A DNA stretch of 64,000 nucleotides from Mucilaginibacter sp. (GCF_028288225.1 NZ_JAQBOC010000028.1:1-64000); one strand, 5' to 3'; positions 15,863 through 24,503 are shown, counted from the first letter of the stretch. The notes: a model not told the origin generated them from the letters alone. Translations and numbers: made by a program.

Positions 15863-16681
15863 CTACCACGTTCTCACCCTAACCCTTGTCCACAAAACAT
15901 AAGCTATCCTTAATCCAGCATAGAAGGCGCCTCCGGAAACAGAAAACAGCCCATGTTCAAAACTCGATATCATAGACCTGCCAGTAAATACTTTTAAGAC
16001 AACGAATACAATGTAAATTGCAGCAAGGATCAATATGCCAATCAGTACATACAAGCTTATCCTTTTTATCTTAATCTTTCTTTGCTTAGCCTTATTCTGT
16101 TTGGCATACCCCGCCATAAGTATTTCACTAGCTATTGTTTGTTCTGCCTCTTCAACTTCCAGATGTTCTTCAACCTCTTGGTTGATTTCCGTCCAGCTAT
16201 TGTAATTGGTCAGATTAAAATCACTGTAATGGCTAACAAATTCCATGGTGTTTTTTGTAATTTCCACATAGTCCGGATCGTTACCACAATAAATAATATA
16301 ATCCCGTTGGTCATCAAGATAATAAATCTGATCCTTTTCAAATGAAGTTATTATGTTATCAGCATTTATTTCATTTAAAATGTCAAGAACTTTTTTGATA
16401 TCTATGGTTAGATCGGCCAGTTTTTGACTTATCAAGCTTAAAACTACCCGCACAGGAATTATGCTTTTCGAAGTAACAACATGTTTACCTAAAATTCCAA
16501 GCAAATTATTTGTGTTACCAGAAAGCGAGATCTCAATAAAAAAATAATCCGGCTCATCTTCAGCACTTATTATTTGGTCGGCCCAGGCAACAACTTCATC
16601 CCTTGAAATTAAACCACGCAGCAATCCCTCCCAAAACACTTCAAGCAATAAAGAAAAATCTGATGATTTAAATTGTGACAT
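15863..16681 (-). CDS. Unknown protein with C-terminal membrane helix
   Basis: 272 residues. The N-terminal two thirds is acidic and helical, starting LLLEVFWEGLLRGLISRDEV then WADQII, a pattern I associate loosely with immunity or adaptor-like helical proteins, though I cannot name a family. A basic stretch (KQNKAKQRKIKIKRI, about 195-209) precedes one strong membrane helix (about 211-232) and a short tail. The last residues (WTRVRVRTW) read into GC-rich repeat sequence and may not be the ancestral end. It is the second gene of a pair, 19 bases after the 125-residue gene. Confidence 0.6.
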   Translation of the reverse strand: MSQFKSSDFSLLLEVFWEGLLRGLISRDEVVAWADQIISAEDEPDYFFIEISLSGNTNNLLGILGKHVVTSKSIIPVRVVLSLISQKLADLTIDIKKVLDILNEINADNIITSFEKDQIYYLDDQRDYIIYCGNDPDYVEITKNTMEFVSHYSDFNLTNYNSWTEINQEVEEHLEVEEAEQTIASEILMAGYAKQNKAKQRKIKIKRISLYVLIGILILAAIYIVFVVLKVFTGRSMISSFEHGLFSVSGGAFYAGLRIAYVLWTRVRVRTW

Positions 16682-16700
16682 GTTTAGTTATATAATATTA

Positions 16701-17078
16701 CTAATTTAATTGAATAGTTATTAAACACCCCGCCACATCAATCTCCACCCATTCTGCAAACTCCCCATCCGGCAAACATTCTTTTAAATCCAATCCCCTT
16801 AAAGCCCGTCTCCTTGAGCATCGCCCCAATTTAATGATCATATCGTACCTGCCATTCCCCCTGGGGCCTATCCATGCTTTAGTAATTATTTGTTTTATGC
16901 TTGTAATGTTCCTGCTTGTAAATTGTTCATTTATTGCTGGTTCACTAATTCCATCACACCAGAAATACTTTAAAATGTTATCCTGCAAATCACCAAACGC
17001 ATCACATAAATGAAATTCAAGCAAACTGCGGAAATAGTCATTAAAAGAAGCTTGGACGTTTATGCGTTGATCTGTCAT
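16701..17078 (-). CDS. Hypothetical protein
   Basis: 125 residues, soluble, no signal peptide. The N-terminal half looks helical (SFNDYFRSLLEFHLCDAFGD) and the C-terminal half strand-rich (YDMIIKLGRCSRRRALRG, FAEWVEIDVAGCLITIQLN). It contains four cysteines but no metal-binding spacing. I do not recognise the family. It is the first gene of a leftward pair with the membrane protein at 15863-16681 and lies next to the STAND defence gene. A toxin-immunity or defence accessory role is possible but unsupported by motif. Confidence 0.55.
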   Translation of the reverse strand: MTDQRINVQASFNDYFRSLLEFHLCDAFGDLQDNILKYFWCDGISEPAINEQFTSRNITSIKQIITKAWIGPRGNGRYDMIIKLGRCSRRRALRGLDLKECLPDGEFAEWVEIDVAGCLITIQLN

Positions 17079-17116
17079 TGATAATTGTTTAAATAAAAAA
17101 TTAAATTCTACTTCAT

Positions 17117-17233
17117 GTCATGCTGAATTTATTTCAGCACCCCACACGCTAAGTTTACACCAAGCATTGCCGGGCGCAGACTTAGCATCTGGGCTACCTT
17201 TATAATGGGGTGCCGAAACAAGTTCGGCATGAC
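17117..17233. repeat. MITE-like element with 28-bp terminal inverted repeats
   Basis: GTCATGCTGAATTTATTTCA plus GCACCCCA (17117-17144) pairs with TGGGGTGCCGAAACAAGTTC plus GGCATGAC (17206-17233) at 24 of 28 positions. The middle contains a second, weaker inverted pair, GCTAAGT...ACTTAGC. At 117 bp with no coding capacity it looks like a small non-autonomous mobile element or a large folded RNA element. Confidence 0.75.
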
Positions 17234-17249
17234 GCGGGGAATTTAGAGC

Positions 17250-17316
17250 CAGGAATCAAGAAGTCAAGAATCAAGAAAAGAAATAAAACTTCTTCCAACT
17301 TGTCTCTTGATTCCTG
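17250..17316. repeat. 12-bp perfect inverted repeat, likely hairpin
   Basis: CAGGAATCAAGA (17250-17261) and TCTTGATTCCTG (17305-17316) match perfectly. AAGTCAAGAATCAAGAAAAG between them adds internal direct repeats. It lies just past the 3' end of the rtcB gene and may serve as its transcript end. Confidence 0.65.
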
Positions 17317-17334
17317 ACCTCTTACCTCTTTCCC

Positions 17335-18789
17335 TCAATCCTCCGGCCTCTCCCTCGCATCCGCCATTTTCACAATCCTCGGCTCAAACTTGGCGAGCAC
17401 TTCCACCAAATCATGCTGGGCAGCCATTACGGCGTGGATGTCTTTGTAGGCCATTGGGGCTTCGTCCATGTCGCTGCCCATCAGGGTAATGCGTTTATTG
17501 ATGAGGTTGGCGGCAATTGCGGCTTTGTCCAGCGTTTTGAAGGCTGCGCTTCGGCTCATCAGGCGGCCCGCACCGTGACTGGCAGAGTTAATACTTGCCG
17601 AAGCACCCTTCCCGCGCACTACAAAGCCGGGTGTGCTCATGCTGCCGGGGATAATGCCCAGCACACCTTCGCCCGCCGGGGTTGCGCCTTTGCGGTGCAC
17701 CATTACTTCGGTACCGTCTGCCAGCCGTTCCTTCCAGGCAAAATTGTGGTGGTTCTCAATCCGCATCAGCGGATCAAGGTTCAGCGCACGCGCAATTTTG
17801 TTATGGATCTCGTGGTGGTTGGCGCTGGCATATTCGCCGGCAAGGTTCATGGCAATCCAGTATTCCTGTCCCTCGTCCTTATCCAGGTCAAGCCATGCCA
17901 AATGTTTGGCGTCGGCAGGCAATTTGGTTTTGCTCATGGCTATTTTTGAGTAGTGGTTGGCAATGCTGCCCCCAAACCCGCGTGAACCGGAATGAGATAA
18001 CAAGGCCAAATACCTCCCTGCCGGGATGCCTTCCAAAGCTCCATCAGTGATGGTGAGTTCGCCCCACTCCACAAAATGGTTCCCGGTGCCGCTTGTACCC
18101 AACTGCGCATACGCCTTATCCTTCAAACTGCGGATCACCTTGGTTTCGCTCCATGTTTTGCTGTCAAACAACGAGCTGTCGTGATATGATTTAGTGGTAC
18201 AGCCAATCCCAAAATAGGTATGGTCAACCAGCATGTTTTGCAATTTGGCGGTTTCGGTATCCACCGCTTCGGCAGGCAGATCGAAAATGCTCAGGCACAT
18301 GCGGCAGGCAATATCAACCCCAACGGCAAAGGGGATAATGGTATTGGCCGTAGTAGCCAGCACGCCGCCGATGGGCAGCCCGTAACCCTGGTGTGCATCG
18401 GGCATAAGGGCGCCGGCAACAGCTACCGGCAATTTGATAGCTGTTTTCATCTGTGCCAGGGCGCCCACCTCAATATGTTCCAGTCCCCATACGGGGAAAT
18501 CGGCAATCTCCTCCTTTAGCTTAAAGTTGGTTCGCTGCTGTTTTAAAAACTTGCCGTCCTTACGCAGCTCAATAATGCTTTCGGCCAGGTTTTTAAACTT
18601 GCCGCCTTTTTTAAGGGCGTAGGGCATAGGGTCGTCAATCAGCGCCTCAAGGTTAGCCAGGATCTGCGGCTTATCCATCACCCCATGCTTCAGCAACCCG
18701 TTGGCCACGCGACTAAAGCTTTCTAATATTTTAACATCGTTAATGCCAAGGGCTTTTAACTCGTTGTTACTTACTTTTTCTTTTTCCAT
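17335..18789 (-). CDS. rtcB: RtcB-family RNA ligase
   Basis: 484 residues from the ATG at 18789; the 16 extra codons up to 18837 match nothing in the family. RtcB joins RNA 2',3'-cyclic phosphate or 3'-phosphate ends to 5'-OH ends using GTP and Mn2+, in RNA repair or tRNA splicing. Conserved blocks are MPDAHQGYGLPIGGVLAT, VGVDIACRM with the metal-binding Asp/Cys, GTSGTGNHFVEWGE, LSHSGSRGFG and GKGASASINSASHGAGRLMS, the last carrying the histidine that takes GMP. Length fits the family. A WYL-domain regulator gene is divergent from it, as RNA-repair genes are often found beside dedicated regulators. The gene is richer in G+C than its left-hand neighbours. Confidence 0.93.
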   Translation of the reverse strand: MEKEKVSNNELKALGINDVKILESFSRVANGLLKHGVMDKPQILANLEALIDDPMPYALKKGGKFKNLAESIIELRKDGKFLKQQRTNFKLKEEIADFPVWGLEHIEVGALAQMKTAIKLPVAVAGALMPDAHQGYGLPIGGVLATTANTIIPFAVGVDIACRMCLSIFDLPAEAVDTETAKLQNMLVDHTYFGIGCTTKSYHDSSLFDSKTWSETKVIRSLKDKAYAQLGTSGTGNHFVEWGELTITDGALEGIPAGRYLALLSHSGSRGFGGSIANHYSKIAMSKTKLPADAKHLAWLDLDKDEGQEYWIAMNLAGEYASANHHEIHNKIARALNLDPLMRIENHHNFAWKERLADGTEVMVHRKGATPAGEGVLGIIPGSMSTPGFVVRGKGASASINSASHGAGRLMSRSAAFKTLDKAAIAANLINKRITLMGSDMDEAPMAYKDIHAVMAAQHDLVEVLAKFEPRIVKMADARERPED

Positions 18790-19187
18790 TTTATTCTTTT
18801 TCACGCTAAGGCATGTCTTTTTACCCCTCCAAGTCATCCTCTTTTTACCCCTCTAAATCTCCCCTTAAAAAAAGGGAGACTTTGGCTTCGCTCTTTTAGA
18901 GTTTATATTTTTTTTAATTATTATTCTCATCCGCCACTGCCTCCCCTCCCTCAACTGAGGGAGGGGCCGGGGGAGGGTAAAATCACTAGGATTCACCCAC
19001 CTTTCTCACATTCAACACAACAAAATAAAACCCCCACTGCGCAATCTATTTGCGCAGTAAAAAATAAATCAATAAATTCGTCTGAATCAGAATTTACAGA
19101 ATTTTAAAATTAGCAGAATTATTGTGAGCACTGCTTTCTGTTGAATTCGCATCCTGTAAATTCTTTAATTCTGTAAATTCTGATCAC
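18790..19187. promoter_or_regulatory. Divergent rtcB-WYL control region
   Basis: About 400 bases between two divergent starts. It holds a hairpin CCCCTCCCTCA/TGAGGGAGGGG (18943-18966), the stem TCTCCCCTT/AAGGGAGA near 18867, and a 17-bp perfect inverted repeat, TCAGAATTTACAGAATT (19087-19103) against AATTCTGTAAATTCTGA (19167-19183). CTGTAAATTCT also occurs twice in direct order (19154-19164 and 19171-19181). The right arm ends four bases before the regulator's ATG, a fitting place for autoregulation; alternatively it is a dispersed palindrome. Confidence 0.5.
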
Positions 19188-20222
19188 ATGCCCGTAAACC
19201 GCAACGCCCTTATCCGCTACCGAACCATCGACAACTGCCTGCAAAACCGTTACAAAAAATGGACACTTGATGACCTGATTGATGCCTGCTCCGACGCTTT
19301 GTACGAATTCCAGGGGATTAACACAGGAGTAAGCCGTCGTACCATCCAAGCCGACCTGGAGATGATGCGCAGCAACAAGCTGGGCTACGAGGCGCCTATT
19401 ATGGTGGTTGATAAAAAGTATTATACCTACGCCGATAAAAACTACAGCATTACCAATAGTCCGCTCAATAACCAGGACATGCAGGTTTTGGGCGAGGTTG
19501 CCGCCTTGCTGCAGCAGTTTAAAGGTTTCAGCCATTTTACTGATCTTAACGAAATGGTGAGCAAACTGGAAGATAAGATCTACAGCCAAAAAACACACAG
19601 CAACCCGGTTATTGATTTTGAAAAAAACGATAACCTGAAAGGTTTGGAATGGATTGAGGTGATCCGCAAGACCATTGTAGCTAAGAAAACACTTTGTATA
19701 ACTTACCAGAGTTTTAAGGCACGGGAAGCAAGCACATTTTGCTTTAGCGGCTATTTGTTAAAAGAATACCGCAACAGGTGGTTTGTGCTTGGGCTTTCGC
19801 ATGCGCGGAATTCACCGTTGTTAACGCTTGCACTGGATAGGGTACGGGCTATTGAAGAACATGAAGACGCTTACCGCGAAAATAACAGCATTAACCTGGC
19901 CACTTATTACAACGATGTGCTGGGCGTAACCAAAAGCCCTAACCAGCGGGATTGCGAAGTAGTGTTTTGGATTGACGTTGCTAACGCCCCGTATGTAACA
20001 ACCAAACCGCTGCACCATACCCAGAAACTGCTAAGCGAAGATGTTGACGGCAAGATCTTCAGTATCCGGGTGATCATCAATTTTGAGCTGGAACGGGAGC
20101 TGCTGGGCTTTGGCGCCAAAATAAAAGTATTGGGCCCGCGGATTCTGGTAAAGCGCATAAAAGATCAGCTTTGGCTAAGCATGGAGCGCTACAAAGCGGA
20201 AAAAGTGGCTACAGCAGTATAA
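19188..20222 (+). CDS. WYL-domain transcriptional regulator
   Basis: 344 residues. The N-terminus is a winged helix-turn-helix (RYRTIDNCLQNRYKKWTLDD to VSRRTIQADLEMMR, about 10-65). A WYL ligand-sensing domain follows (about 155-235), with ITYQSFKAREASTFCFSGYL, YRNRWFVLGLSHAR and LTLALDRVRAIE, and then the usual C-terminal WCX-like extension ending LGPRILVKRIKDQL. WYL proteins often sense nucleic acids or nucleotides. Divergence from rtcB suggests it controls RNA repair, in the role RtcR plays in enterobacteria, though the proteins are unrelated. Confidence 0.88.
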   Translation: MPVNRNALIRYRTIDNCLQNRYKKWTLDDLIDACSDALYEFQGINTGVSRRTIQADLEMMRSNKLGYEAPIMVVDKKYYTYADKNYSITNSPLNNQDMQVLGEVAALLQQFKGFSHFTDLNEMVSKLEDKIYSQKTHSNPVIDFEKNDNLKGLEWIEVIRKTIVAKKTLCITYQSFKAREASTFCFSGYLLKEYRNRWFVLGLSHARNSPLLTLALDRVRAIEEHEDAYRENNSINLATYYNDVLGVTKSPNQRDCEVVFWIDVANAPYVTTKPLHHTQKLLSEDVDGKIFSIRVIINFELERELLGFGAKIKVLGPRILVKRIKDQLWLSMERYKAEKVATAV

Positions 20223-20371
20223 TTCATGTTAGATTAAACAATTGATGTTTAATCTACTTAAATAGGTTGTAAAGAAAATTATTTATAGCCGGATTTTTCC
20301 GGGATATATTATTGCCATTTGTTTGATTACGACTTCTTTTATCCTACTTTAGTCAAAATAAAACTAAATAA

Positions 20372-22444
20372 ATGAAAAAAAATTTACTCATTTTGATAAG
20401 TGTTTTTTGTACACTTATTTTTAATATAGGTACAAGCTTTGCACAAATCAAGAAAGATCAACTTTTATTTGGCGTTGCTTACTATGACGAATACATGCCT
20501 TATGACCGCCTCGATAAGGATATCAAAATGATGAAAGAGACGGGTATCAACGTTGTTCGGATAGCGGAATCTACCTGGAGTACCATGGAGCCCCAGGAAG
20601 GCGTTTACGATTTTAGCCATATCGACGGGGTACTCAACGGAATGCATAAAGCCGGCATCAGCGTGATTATAGGAACCCCTACCTATGCGGTGCCAACCTG
20701 GCTGGTCAAAAAGTATCCTGATGTATTGGCTATTACTTCCAGGGGCCCTAACCAGTATGGGGCACGCCAGAATATGGATATCATCAACGCCCACTTCAGG
20801 GTTTATGCTGAAAAAGCGATCCGTAAAATGCTGGAGCATATCAGGGATCATCCTGCAATTATCGGATACCAGGTAGATAATGAAACCAAGTCATACGGAA
20901 CAAGCGGCCCCAATGTTCAGGCTCAGTTCGTGGCATATATGAAAACCAAATATCCCTCACTGGATAGTTTGAATAAGATCTTTGGCCTGGATTACTGGAG
21001 CAACAGGATCAACAATTGGGACGATTTTCCCTCGGTTAACGGAAGTATCAACGCCAGCCTTAATGCAGAGTTTGCTAAGTTTCAGCGTTCGCTGGTTACA
21101 AACTACCTGGCATGGCAGGCGAAGATCGTCCGTGAATACAAAAAGCCCGGTCAGTTCATTACACAGAACTTTGATTTGGACTGGCATGGCTACAGCTATG
21201 GCATTCAACCGGACGTAGATCATTTTGCTGCTGCAAAAGTATTGGATATTGCGGGTATTGACATTTACCACCCCTCGCAGGATAAGCTTACCGGGGCGGA
21301 GATTTCCTTTGGAGGAGACATAGCAAGGTCCATGAAAGGCGGTCAGAATTACCTGGTGATAGAAACAGAGGCCCAGGGGTTTCCGCAATGGGTGCCTTAT
21401 CCAGGGCAGCTGCGGTTACAGGCCTTCAGTCACCTGGCTTCCGGCGCTGATATGGTTTCTTACTGGCACTGGCATTCCATACATAATTCAGCGGAAACCT
21501 ATTGGAAAGGCTTGCTCAGCCATGATTTTGAACCCAACCCAACCTACGGGGAGGCCCAAACCATCGGCGCCGACTTCAAAAAACTGGGGCCGCACCTGGC
21601 TAACCTTAAAAAGAAAAATGATGTAGCGATCTTATTCAGTAATGAAGCGTTAACCGCGTATAACTCCTTTGGCCCGGGTAATTACAATGGCATTCTAAGG
21701 CCGATGTACGATGTTCTTTATAACATGAACGTGGGGGTTGACTTTATTGACCCATCAAGTAAGCAAATAGAAAAATATAAATTAATTGTGGTGCCGGCAT
21801 TATACGCTGCGCCCGACAGCTTGTTACAGCGATTGAACCGGTTTGTTAAAAACGGAGGTCATGTGTTATATACCTTTAAAAGCGGCTTTGCCGATGAACA
21901 CAATAAAGTAAGGTCAGTACGCCAGCCGGGTATTATCAGCGAAGCCTGTGGCATCCGGTACAGTGAGTTTACGGTTCCCGAAAAAGTTAGCCTGAAGGAT
22001 GATCCGTATCATGTGGGTAACCAGAACTACACAGATAAATGGATGGAGCTGATTGTACCCACCACCGCCAAAGTACTGGCCTGGTATGACCATCCAGCCT
22101 GGGGTAAGTATGCAGCGGTGACTCAAAATGTTTATGGCAAGGGATTAGCTACCTATATCGGTTGTGGTACCAGTAATGCTATCACCGAAAAAATTCTTGA
22201 AGGTGCCGTGAAAGATGCGGGACTGTGGGGAAAAGATCAGGCGCTGAAATTCCCACTGATTACCAAATCAGGTACAAATCAGCTGGGTAAGGTCATTCAT
22301 TACTATTTCAATTATTCCGGTGAGGCTAAGACATTTAATTATCCATATTCCAAAGGCATAGCTTTGCTCACAGGTGAAAGCGTGGCGATGGAAAGCCGGG
22401 TCACTTTACCTGCCTGGGGTTTCCGGATCATTGAGGAGTTATAA
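20372..22444 (+). CDS. Glycoside hydrolase family 42 beta-galactosidase
   Basis: 690 residues. Signal peptide 1-25 (ends TSFAQ). It hydrolyses terminal beta-galactosides by a retaining mechanism. The TIM barrel opens with FGVAYYDEYMP and VVRIAESTWSTMEPQEGVYD; IIGYQVDNET gives the acid/base Glu171 after Asn170, and YLVIETEAQ gives the likely nucleophile Glu331. The trimerisation-type domain (NVGVDFIDPSS, VVPALYAAPDSLLQRL) and a C-terminal beta domain follow, so it is complete. Export is notable, since many GH42 enzymes are cytoplasmic. It stands alone, but PUL 1 starts 1.5 kb downstream. Confidence 0.92.
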   Translation: MKKNLLILISVFCTLIFNIGTSFAQIKKDQLLFGVAYYDEYMPYDRLDKDIKMMKETGINVVRIAESTWSTMEPQEGVYDFSHIDGVLNGMHKAGISVIIGTPTYAVPTWLVKKYPDVLAITSRGPNQYGARQNMDIINAHFRVYAEKAIRKMLEHIRDHPAIIGYQVDNETKSYGTSGPNVQAQFVAYMKTKYPSLDSLNKIFGLDYWSNRINNWDDFPSVNGSINASLNAEFAKFQRSLVTNYLAWQAKIVREYKKPGQFITQNFDLDWHGYSYGIQPDVDHFAAAKVLDIAGIDIYHPSQDKLTGAEISFGGDIARSMKGGQNYLVIETEAQGFPQWVPYPGQLRLQAFSHLASGADMVSYWHWHSIHNSAETYWKGLLSHDFEPNPTYGEAQTIGADFKKLGPHLANLKKKNDVAILFSNEALTAYNSFGPGNYNGILRPMYDVLYNMNVGVDFIDPSSKQIEKYKLIVVPALYAAPDSLLQRLNRFVKNGGHVLYTFKSGFADEHNKVRSVRQPGIISEACGIRYSEFTVPEKVSLKDDPYHVGNQNYTDKWMELIVPTTAKVLAWYDHPAWGKYAAVTQNVYGKGLATYIGCGTSNAITEKILEGAVKDAGLWGKDQALKFPLITKSGTNQLGKVIHYYFNYSGEAKTFNYPYSKGIALLTGESVAMESRVTLPAWGFRIIEEL

Positions 22445-22445
22445 A

Positions 22446-22493
22446 AAGTCTTGAGTTTCAAGTCTTGAGTCTTGAGTCGGAAGTTTTAAGTTG
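22446..22493. repeat. AGTCTTAAG-family repeat, partial copy b
   Basis: AAGTCTTGAGTTTCAAGTCT followed by TGAGTCTTGAGTCGGAAG and TTTTAAGTTGAG, a shortened and shuffled member of the family at 5286, 37785 and 60811. It lies directly after the GH42 stop codon. Confidence 0.55.
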
Positions 22494-22611
22494 AGATCCA
22501 GGGCTTACTATTTTGTTCCGCTTGTTCCGGCCACGCATGGAATAGCAGGATATTATGGCCCAATGTTTAATTAGCCATTATCTTTGGTAGATTACAGATC
22601 AATAATAAACA

Positions 22612-22645
22612 AAAAGCCTGCTAATTTTAATTTTAGCGGGCTTTT
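22612..22645. terminator. Bidirectional terminator between GH42 and hsp20
   Basis: AAAAGCCTGCTAA (22612-22624) pairs with TTAGCGGGCTTTT (22633-22645), with one G-T pair and a short AT loop. A-run on one side and T-run on the other allow it to end both converging transcripts. Confidence 0.8.
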
Positions 22646-22673
22646 CCATTAGTTCGGCTATATGCAATGTTAA

Positions 22674-23111
22674 TTATTTGAGTTCGATTTGCCGGGTTAC
22701 GGTCTTAGCTTCTTCCTTTTTTGCCACATCTATCTTCAGCACACCGTCTTCGTAGGCAGCTTCAATCTGGTTCTCGTCAGCTAGCTCAGGCAAGTTGAAG
22801 GAACGTACAAACGAACTATAGCTGTACTCCCGTTTGTTATATTTCCGGTTATTATCGGTGTTTTCAGTTTGCTTTTCAGCCGAAATATGCAATACATTAT
22901 CCTCTATATTGATCTTGAAGTCCTGTTTTTTCAGGCCGGGTGCAGCAAGTTCAATGTGGTAACGGCCGGCTGATTCGCTGACATTTACTGCAGGTACACG
23001 GGTCACCATGCGGTCAGCAAAAAAAGTGTCATTGAAGATAGATTCAAAAACGTCATTAAAGCCTGGCATTAATGCGTTATTGTTTTTGTTGTTAAATTTA
23101 ACCAATGTCAT
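22674..23111 (-). CDS. Small heat-shock protein Hsp20
   Basis: 145 residues, the normal length for a bacterial alpha-crystallin chaperone that holds unfolding proteins in the cytoplasm. N-terminal arm (FNDVFESIFNDTFFAD), then the alpha-crystallin domain from about 40 to 138: VNVSESAGRYHIELAAPGLK, FKINIEDNVLHISAEK, SYSSFVRSFNLPE and the family-typical AAYEDGVLKIDVAKKE; it ends in IEL, resembling the I-x-I oligomer anchor. An AAAGGAG Shine-Dalgarno sequence nine bases before the ATG is unusually strong for this phylum and suggests high translation. The start at 23111 is the first ATG in frame. Confidence 0.93.
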   Translation of the reverse strand: MTLVKFNNKNNNALMPGFNDVFESIFNDTFFADRMVTRVPAVNVSESAGRYHIELAAPGLKKQDFKINIEDNVLHISAEKQTENTDNNRKYNKREYSYSSFVRSFNLPELADENQIEAAYEDGVLKIDVAKKEEAKTVTRQIELK

Positions 23112-23293
23112 GGCCTTTTTCTCCTTTAAATGGTTTTAAAAAATAAATGAACAATTAACTAATTAAACTCCGGATCGTTATCCTGATATAGCTGTACAAG
23201 CTCAATGCCAAACAGATTATTACAAAATAGAGCATGAAAAACAGGCAGTGAACTGTGAAAAAATTTCAGCCCGAATGTCAATTTTTCATTATC

Positions 23294-23584
23294 TCAGCTG
23301 CTTTCAAGACTTCGGTTTTTAAAGATGTCCCGCGTTATGATCCGGGCGTTGACCGCGATATCATCAATCGTACAATGCAGGATTTTGACGGGCAGTGGTA
23401 TGCCATCTCTCATTTCCGTAAAATCCATGTGCAGGATTGATTTTTCAGAGAAGTCGTCAGAACCTTTTAACTGGTTGAAAATGGCTGCGGCTTTTTCCCG
23501 CTCATTTCCCAGGCAAAATGAGCCATAAGTTTCAAAACCGCCAGGTGTTTTGATATTCAATGAAATGTAATAGGTTGTTTTCAT
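23294..23584 (-). CDS. Conserved small hypothetical protein
   Basis: 96 residues, soluble. It opens with strand-like TTYYISLNIKTPGGFETYGS, has a helix GNEREKAAAIFNQLKGSD and continues LHMDFTEMRDGIPLPVKILH then CTIDDIAVNARIITRDIFKN. Even composition and typical codon use suggest it is real. Similar short proteins with an N-terminal T-x-YYISL and central F-x-x-L motif occur in Sphingobacteriaceae, in my recollection, without known function. It is 182 bases upstream of hsp20 on the same strand and may share stress regulation. Confidence 0.6.
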   Translation of the reverse strand: MKTTYYISLNIKTPGGFETYGSFCLGNEREKAAAIFNQLKGSDDFSEKSILHMDFTEMRDGIPLPVKILHCTIDDIAVNARIITRDIFKNRSLESS

Positions 23585-23695
23585 GACTGTACAGGATTAA
23601 CTTCAAATTGCCAAACAAACCTTGTTCCAATTTCGATCATTAAAAACGTATGATTGATTCGGTCAGAAAGCATAAAAAGTTCATTTAAAATGCTT

Positions 23696-23846
23696 ATCAA
23701 ACGTTTGCGCATTGTTTTATGGAAGTATTTTATGTAACAGTAGGTAAGTGCCTTAAAACCAATTATTACTGCAATATAATGGGCGCTTTGGATGGATCTT
23801 AACCATCGCATATACGGTTATTTAAATGTTTGATCAAACGTTTGCG
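23696..23846. promoter_or_regulatory. Two copies of a CAAACGTTTG palindromic block
   Basis: ATCAAACGTTTGCG occurs at 23696-23709 and 23833-23846 in the same orientation, both followed by (C/T)ATTG(C/T)TTT(A/G)T, a 25-base shared block. The core CAAACGTTTG is a perfect palindrome. The blocks lie between the small hypothetical gene and the ECF sigma gene, so they could be operators for either. The second copy is 79 bases before the sigma start. Confidence 0.45.
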
Positions 23847-23924
23847 TATTGCTTTGTAGACGAATTTAATCCAGTTATAGCTACGTTGCGATATGTATAC
23901 TCACATTCCCTAATTGATGAGTAA

Positions 23925-24503
23925 ATGAAAGACTATAACCAATTAGCAGATCTGGAATTAATTAATCTTCTGAATAAAGGGGATCATATGGCCTATGCCC
24001 AAATTTATAACCGATACAAGTTTATTCTTCATGCACATGCTGTAAACAAATTGCGCGACCGGGAAGAAGCCGGGGATATAATCCATGAAGTCTTTAGCTA
24101 TTTATGGTCCAAACGTGAGGTGATCCAGTTTTCCGGAAATTTATCGGGATATCTTTATGGTGCGGTCCGTAATGCCATTTTAAACAAAATTGCCCATAAA
24201 AAAGTTCAGGAAAAGTACATTGATTCCATAAAAGTATTTTCCAGCCAGGAAAATGTGGTTACAGACCATCTGATCAGAGAAAAGCAGCTCAGGGAGGTTA
24301 TTGAAAAGGAGATTGTGCTGTTGCCGCCTAAAATGAGGGAGGTTTTTGAGCTGAGCAGGAAGGAATACCTGAGTCATAAAGAAATCGCCTGGAAGTTAGA
24401 GATCTCTGAGCAAACAGTCAGCAAGCAAATCACTAATGCGCTAAGAATTCTTAAAGTAAAATTAGGTGTTTTAATATACCTGTTTTTGATGATGCATCGC
24501 TAA
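23925..24503 (+). CDS. ECF sigma factor of PUL 1
   Basis: 192 residues. Sigma-70 region 2 is at about 12-85 (HMAYAQIYNRYKFILHAHAV, EEAGDIIHEVFSYLWSKRE, LSGYLYGAVRNAILN) and region 4 at about 125-180 (IVLLPPKMREVFELSRKEYL, SHKEIAWKLEISEQTVSKQI). It belongs to the Bacteroidota ECF group paired with FecR anti-sigma factors and TonB receptors. The FecR gene starts 98 bases downstream, then SusC and SusD, so it should direct transcription of PUL 1 when the SusC transporter signals that its glycan is present. A slightly hydrophobic C-terminal tail (VLIYLFLMMHR) is common in this group. Confidence 0.92.
   Translation: MKDYNQLADLELINLLNKGDHMAYAQIYNRYKFILHAHAVNKLRDREEAGDIIHEVFSYLWSKREVIQFSGNLSGYLYGAVRNAILNKIAHKKVQEKYIDSIKVFSSQENVVTDHLIREKQLREVIEKEIVLLPPKMREVFELSRKEYLSHKEIAWKLEISEQTVSKQITNALRILKVKLGVLIYLFLMMHR

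Noticed and set aside
17413..18050. Long plus-strand frames (178, 106 and 122 residues) within rtcB
   Set aside because: Antisense shadows of a GC-rich gene; the rtcB motifs on the minus strand are unmistakable.
23581..23811. 76-residue minus-strand frame overlapping the 23294-23584 gene by an ATGA
   Set aside because: The overlap is suggestive of coupling, but the frame contains one of the duplicated CAAACGTTTG blocks and reads as chance sequence, so it was left out.
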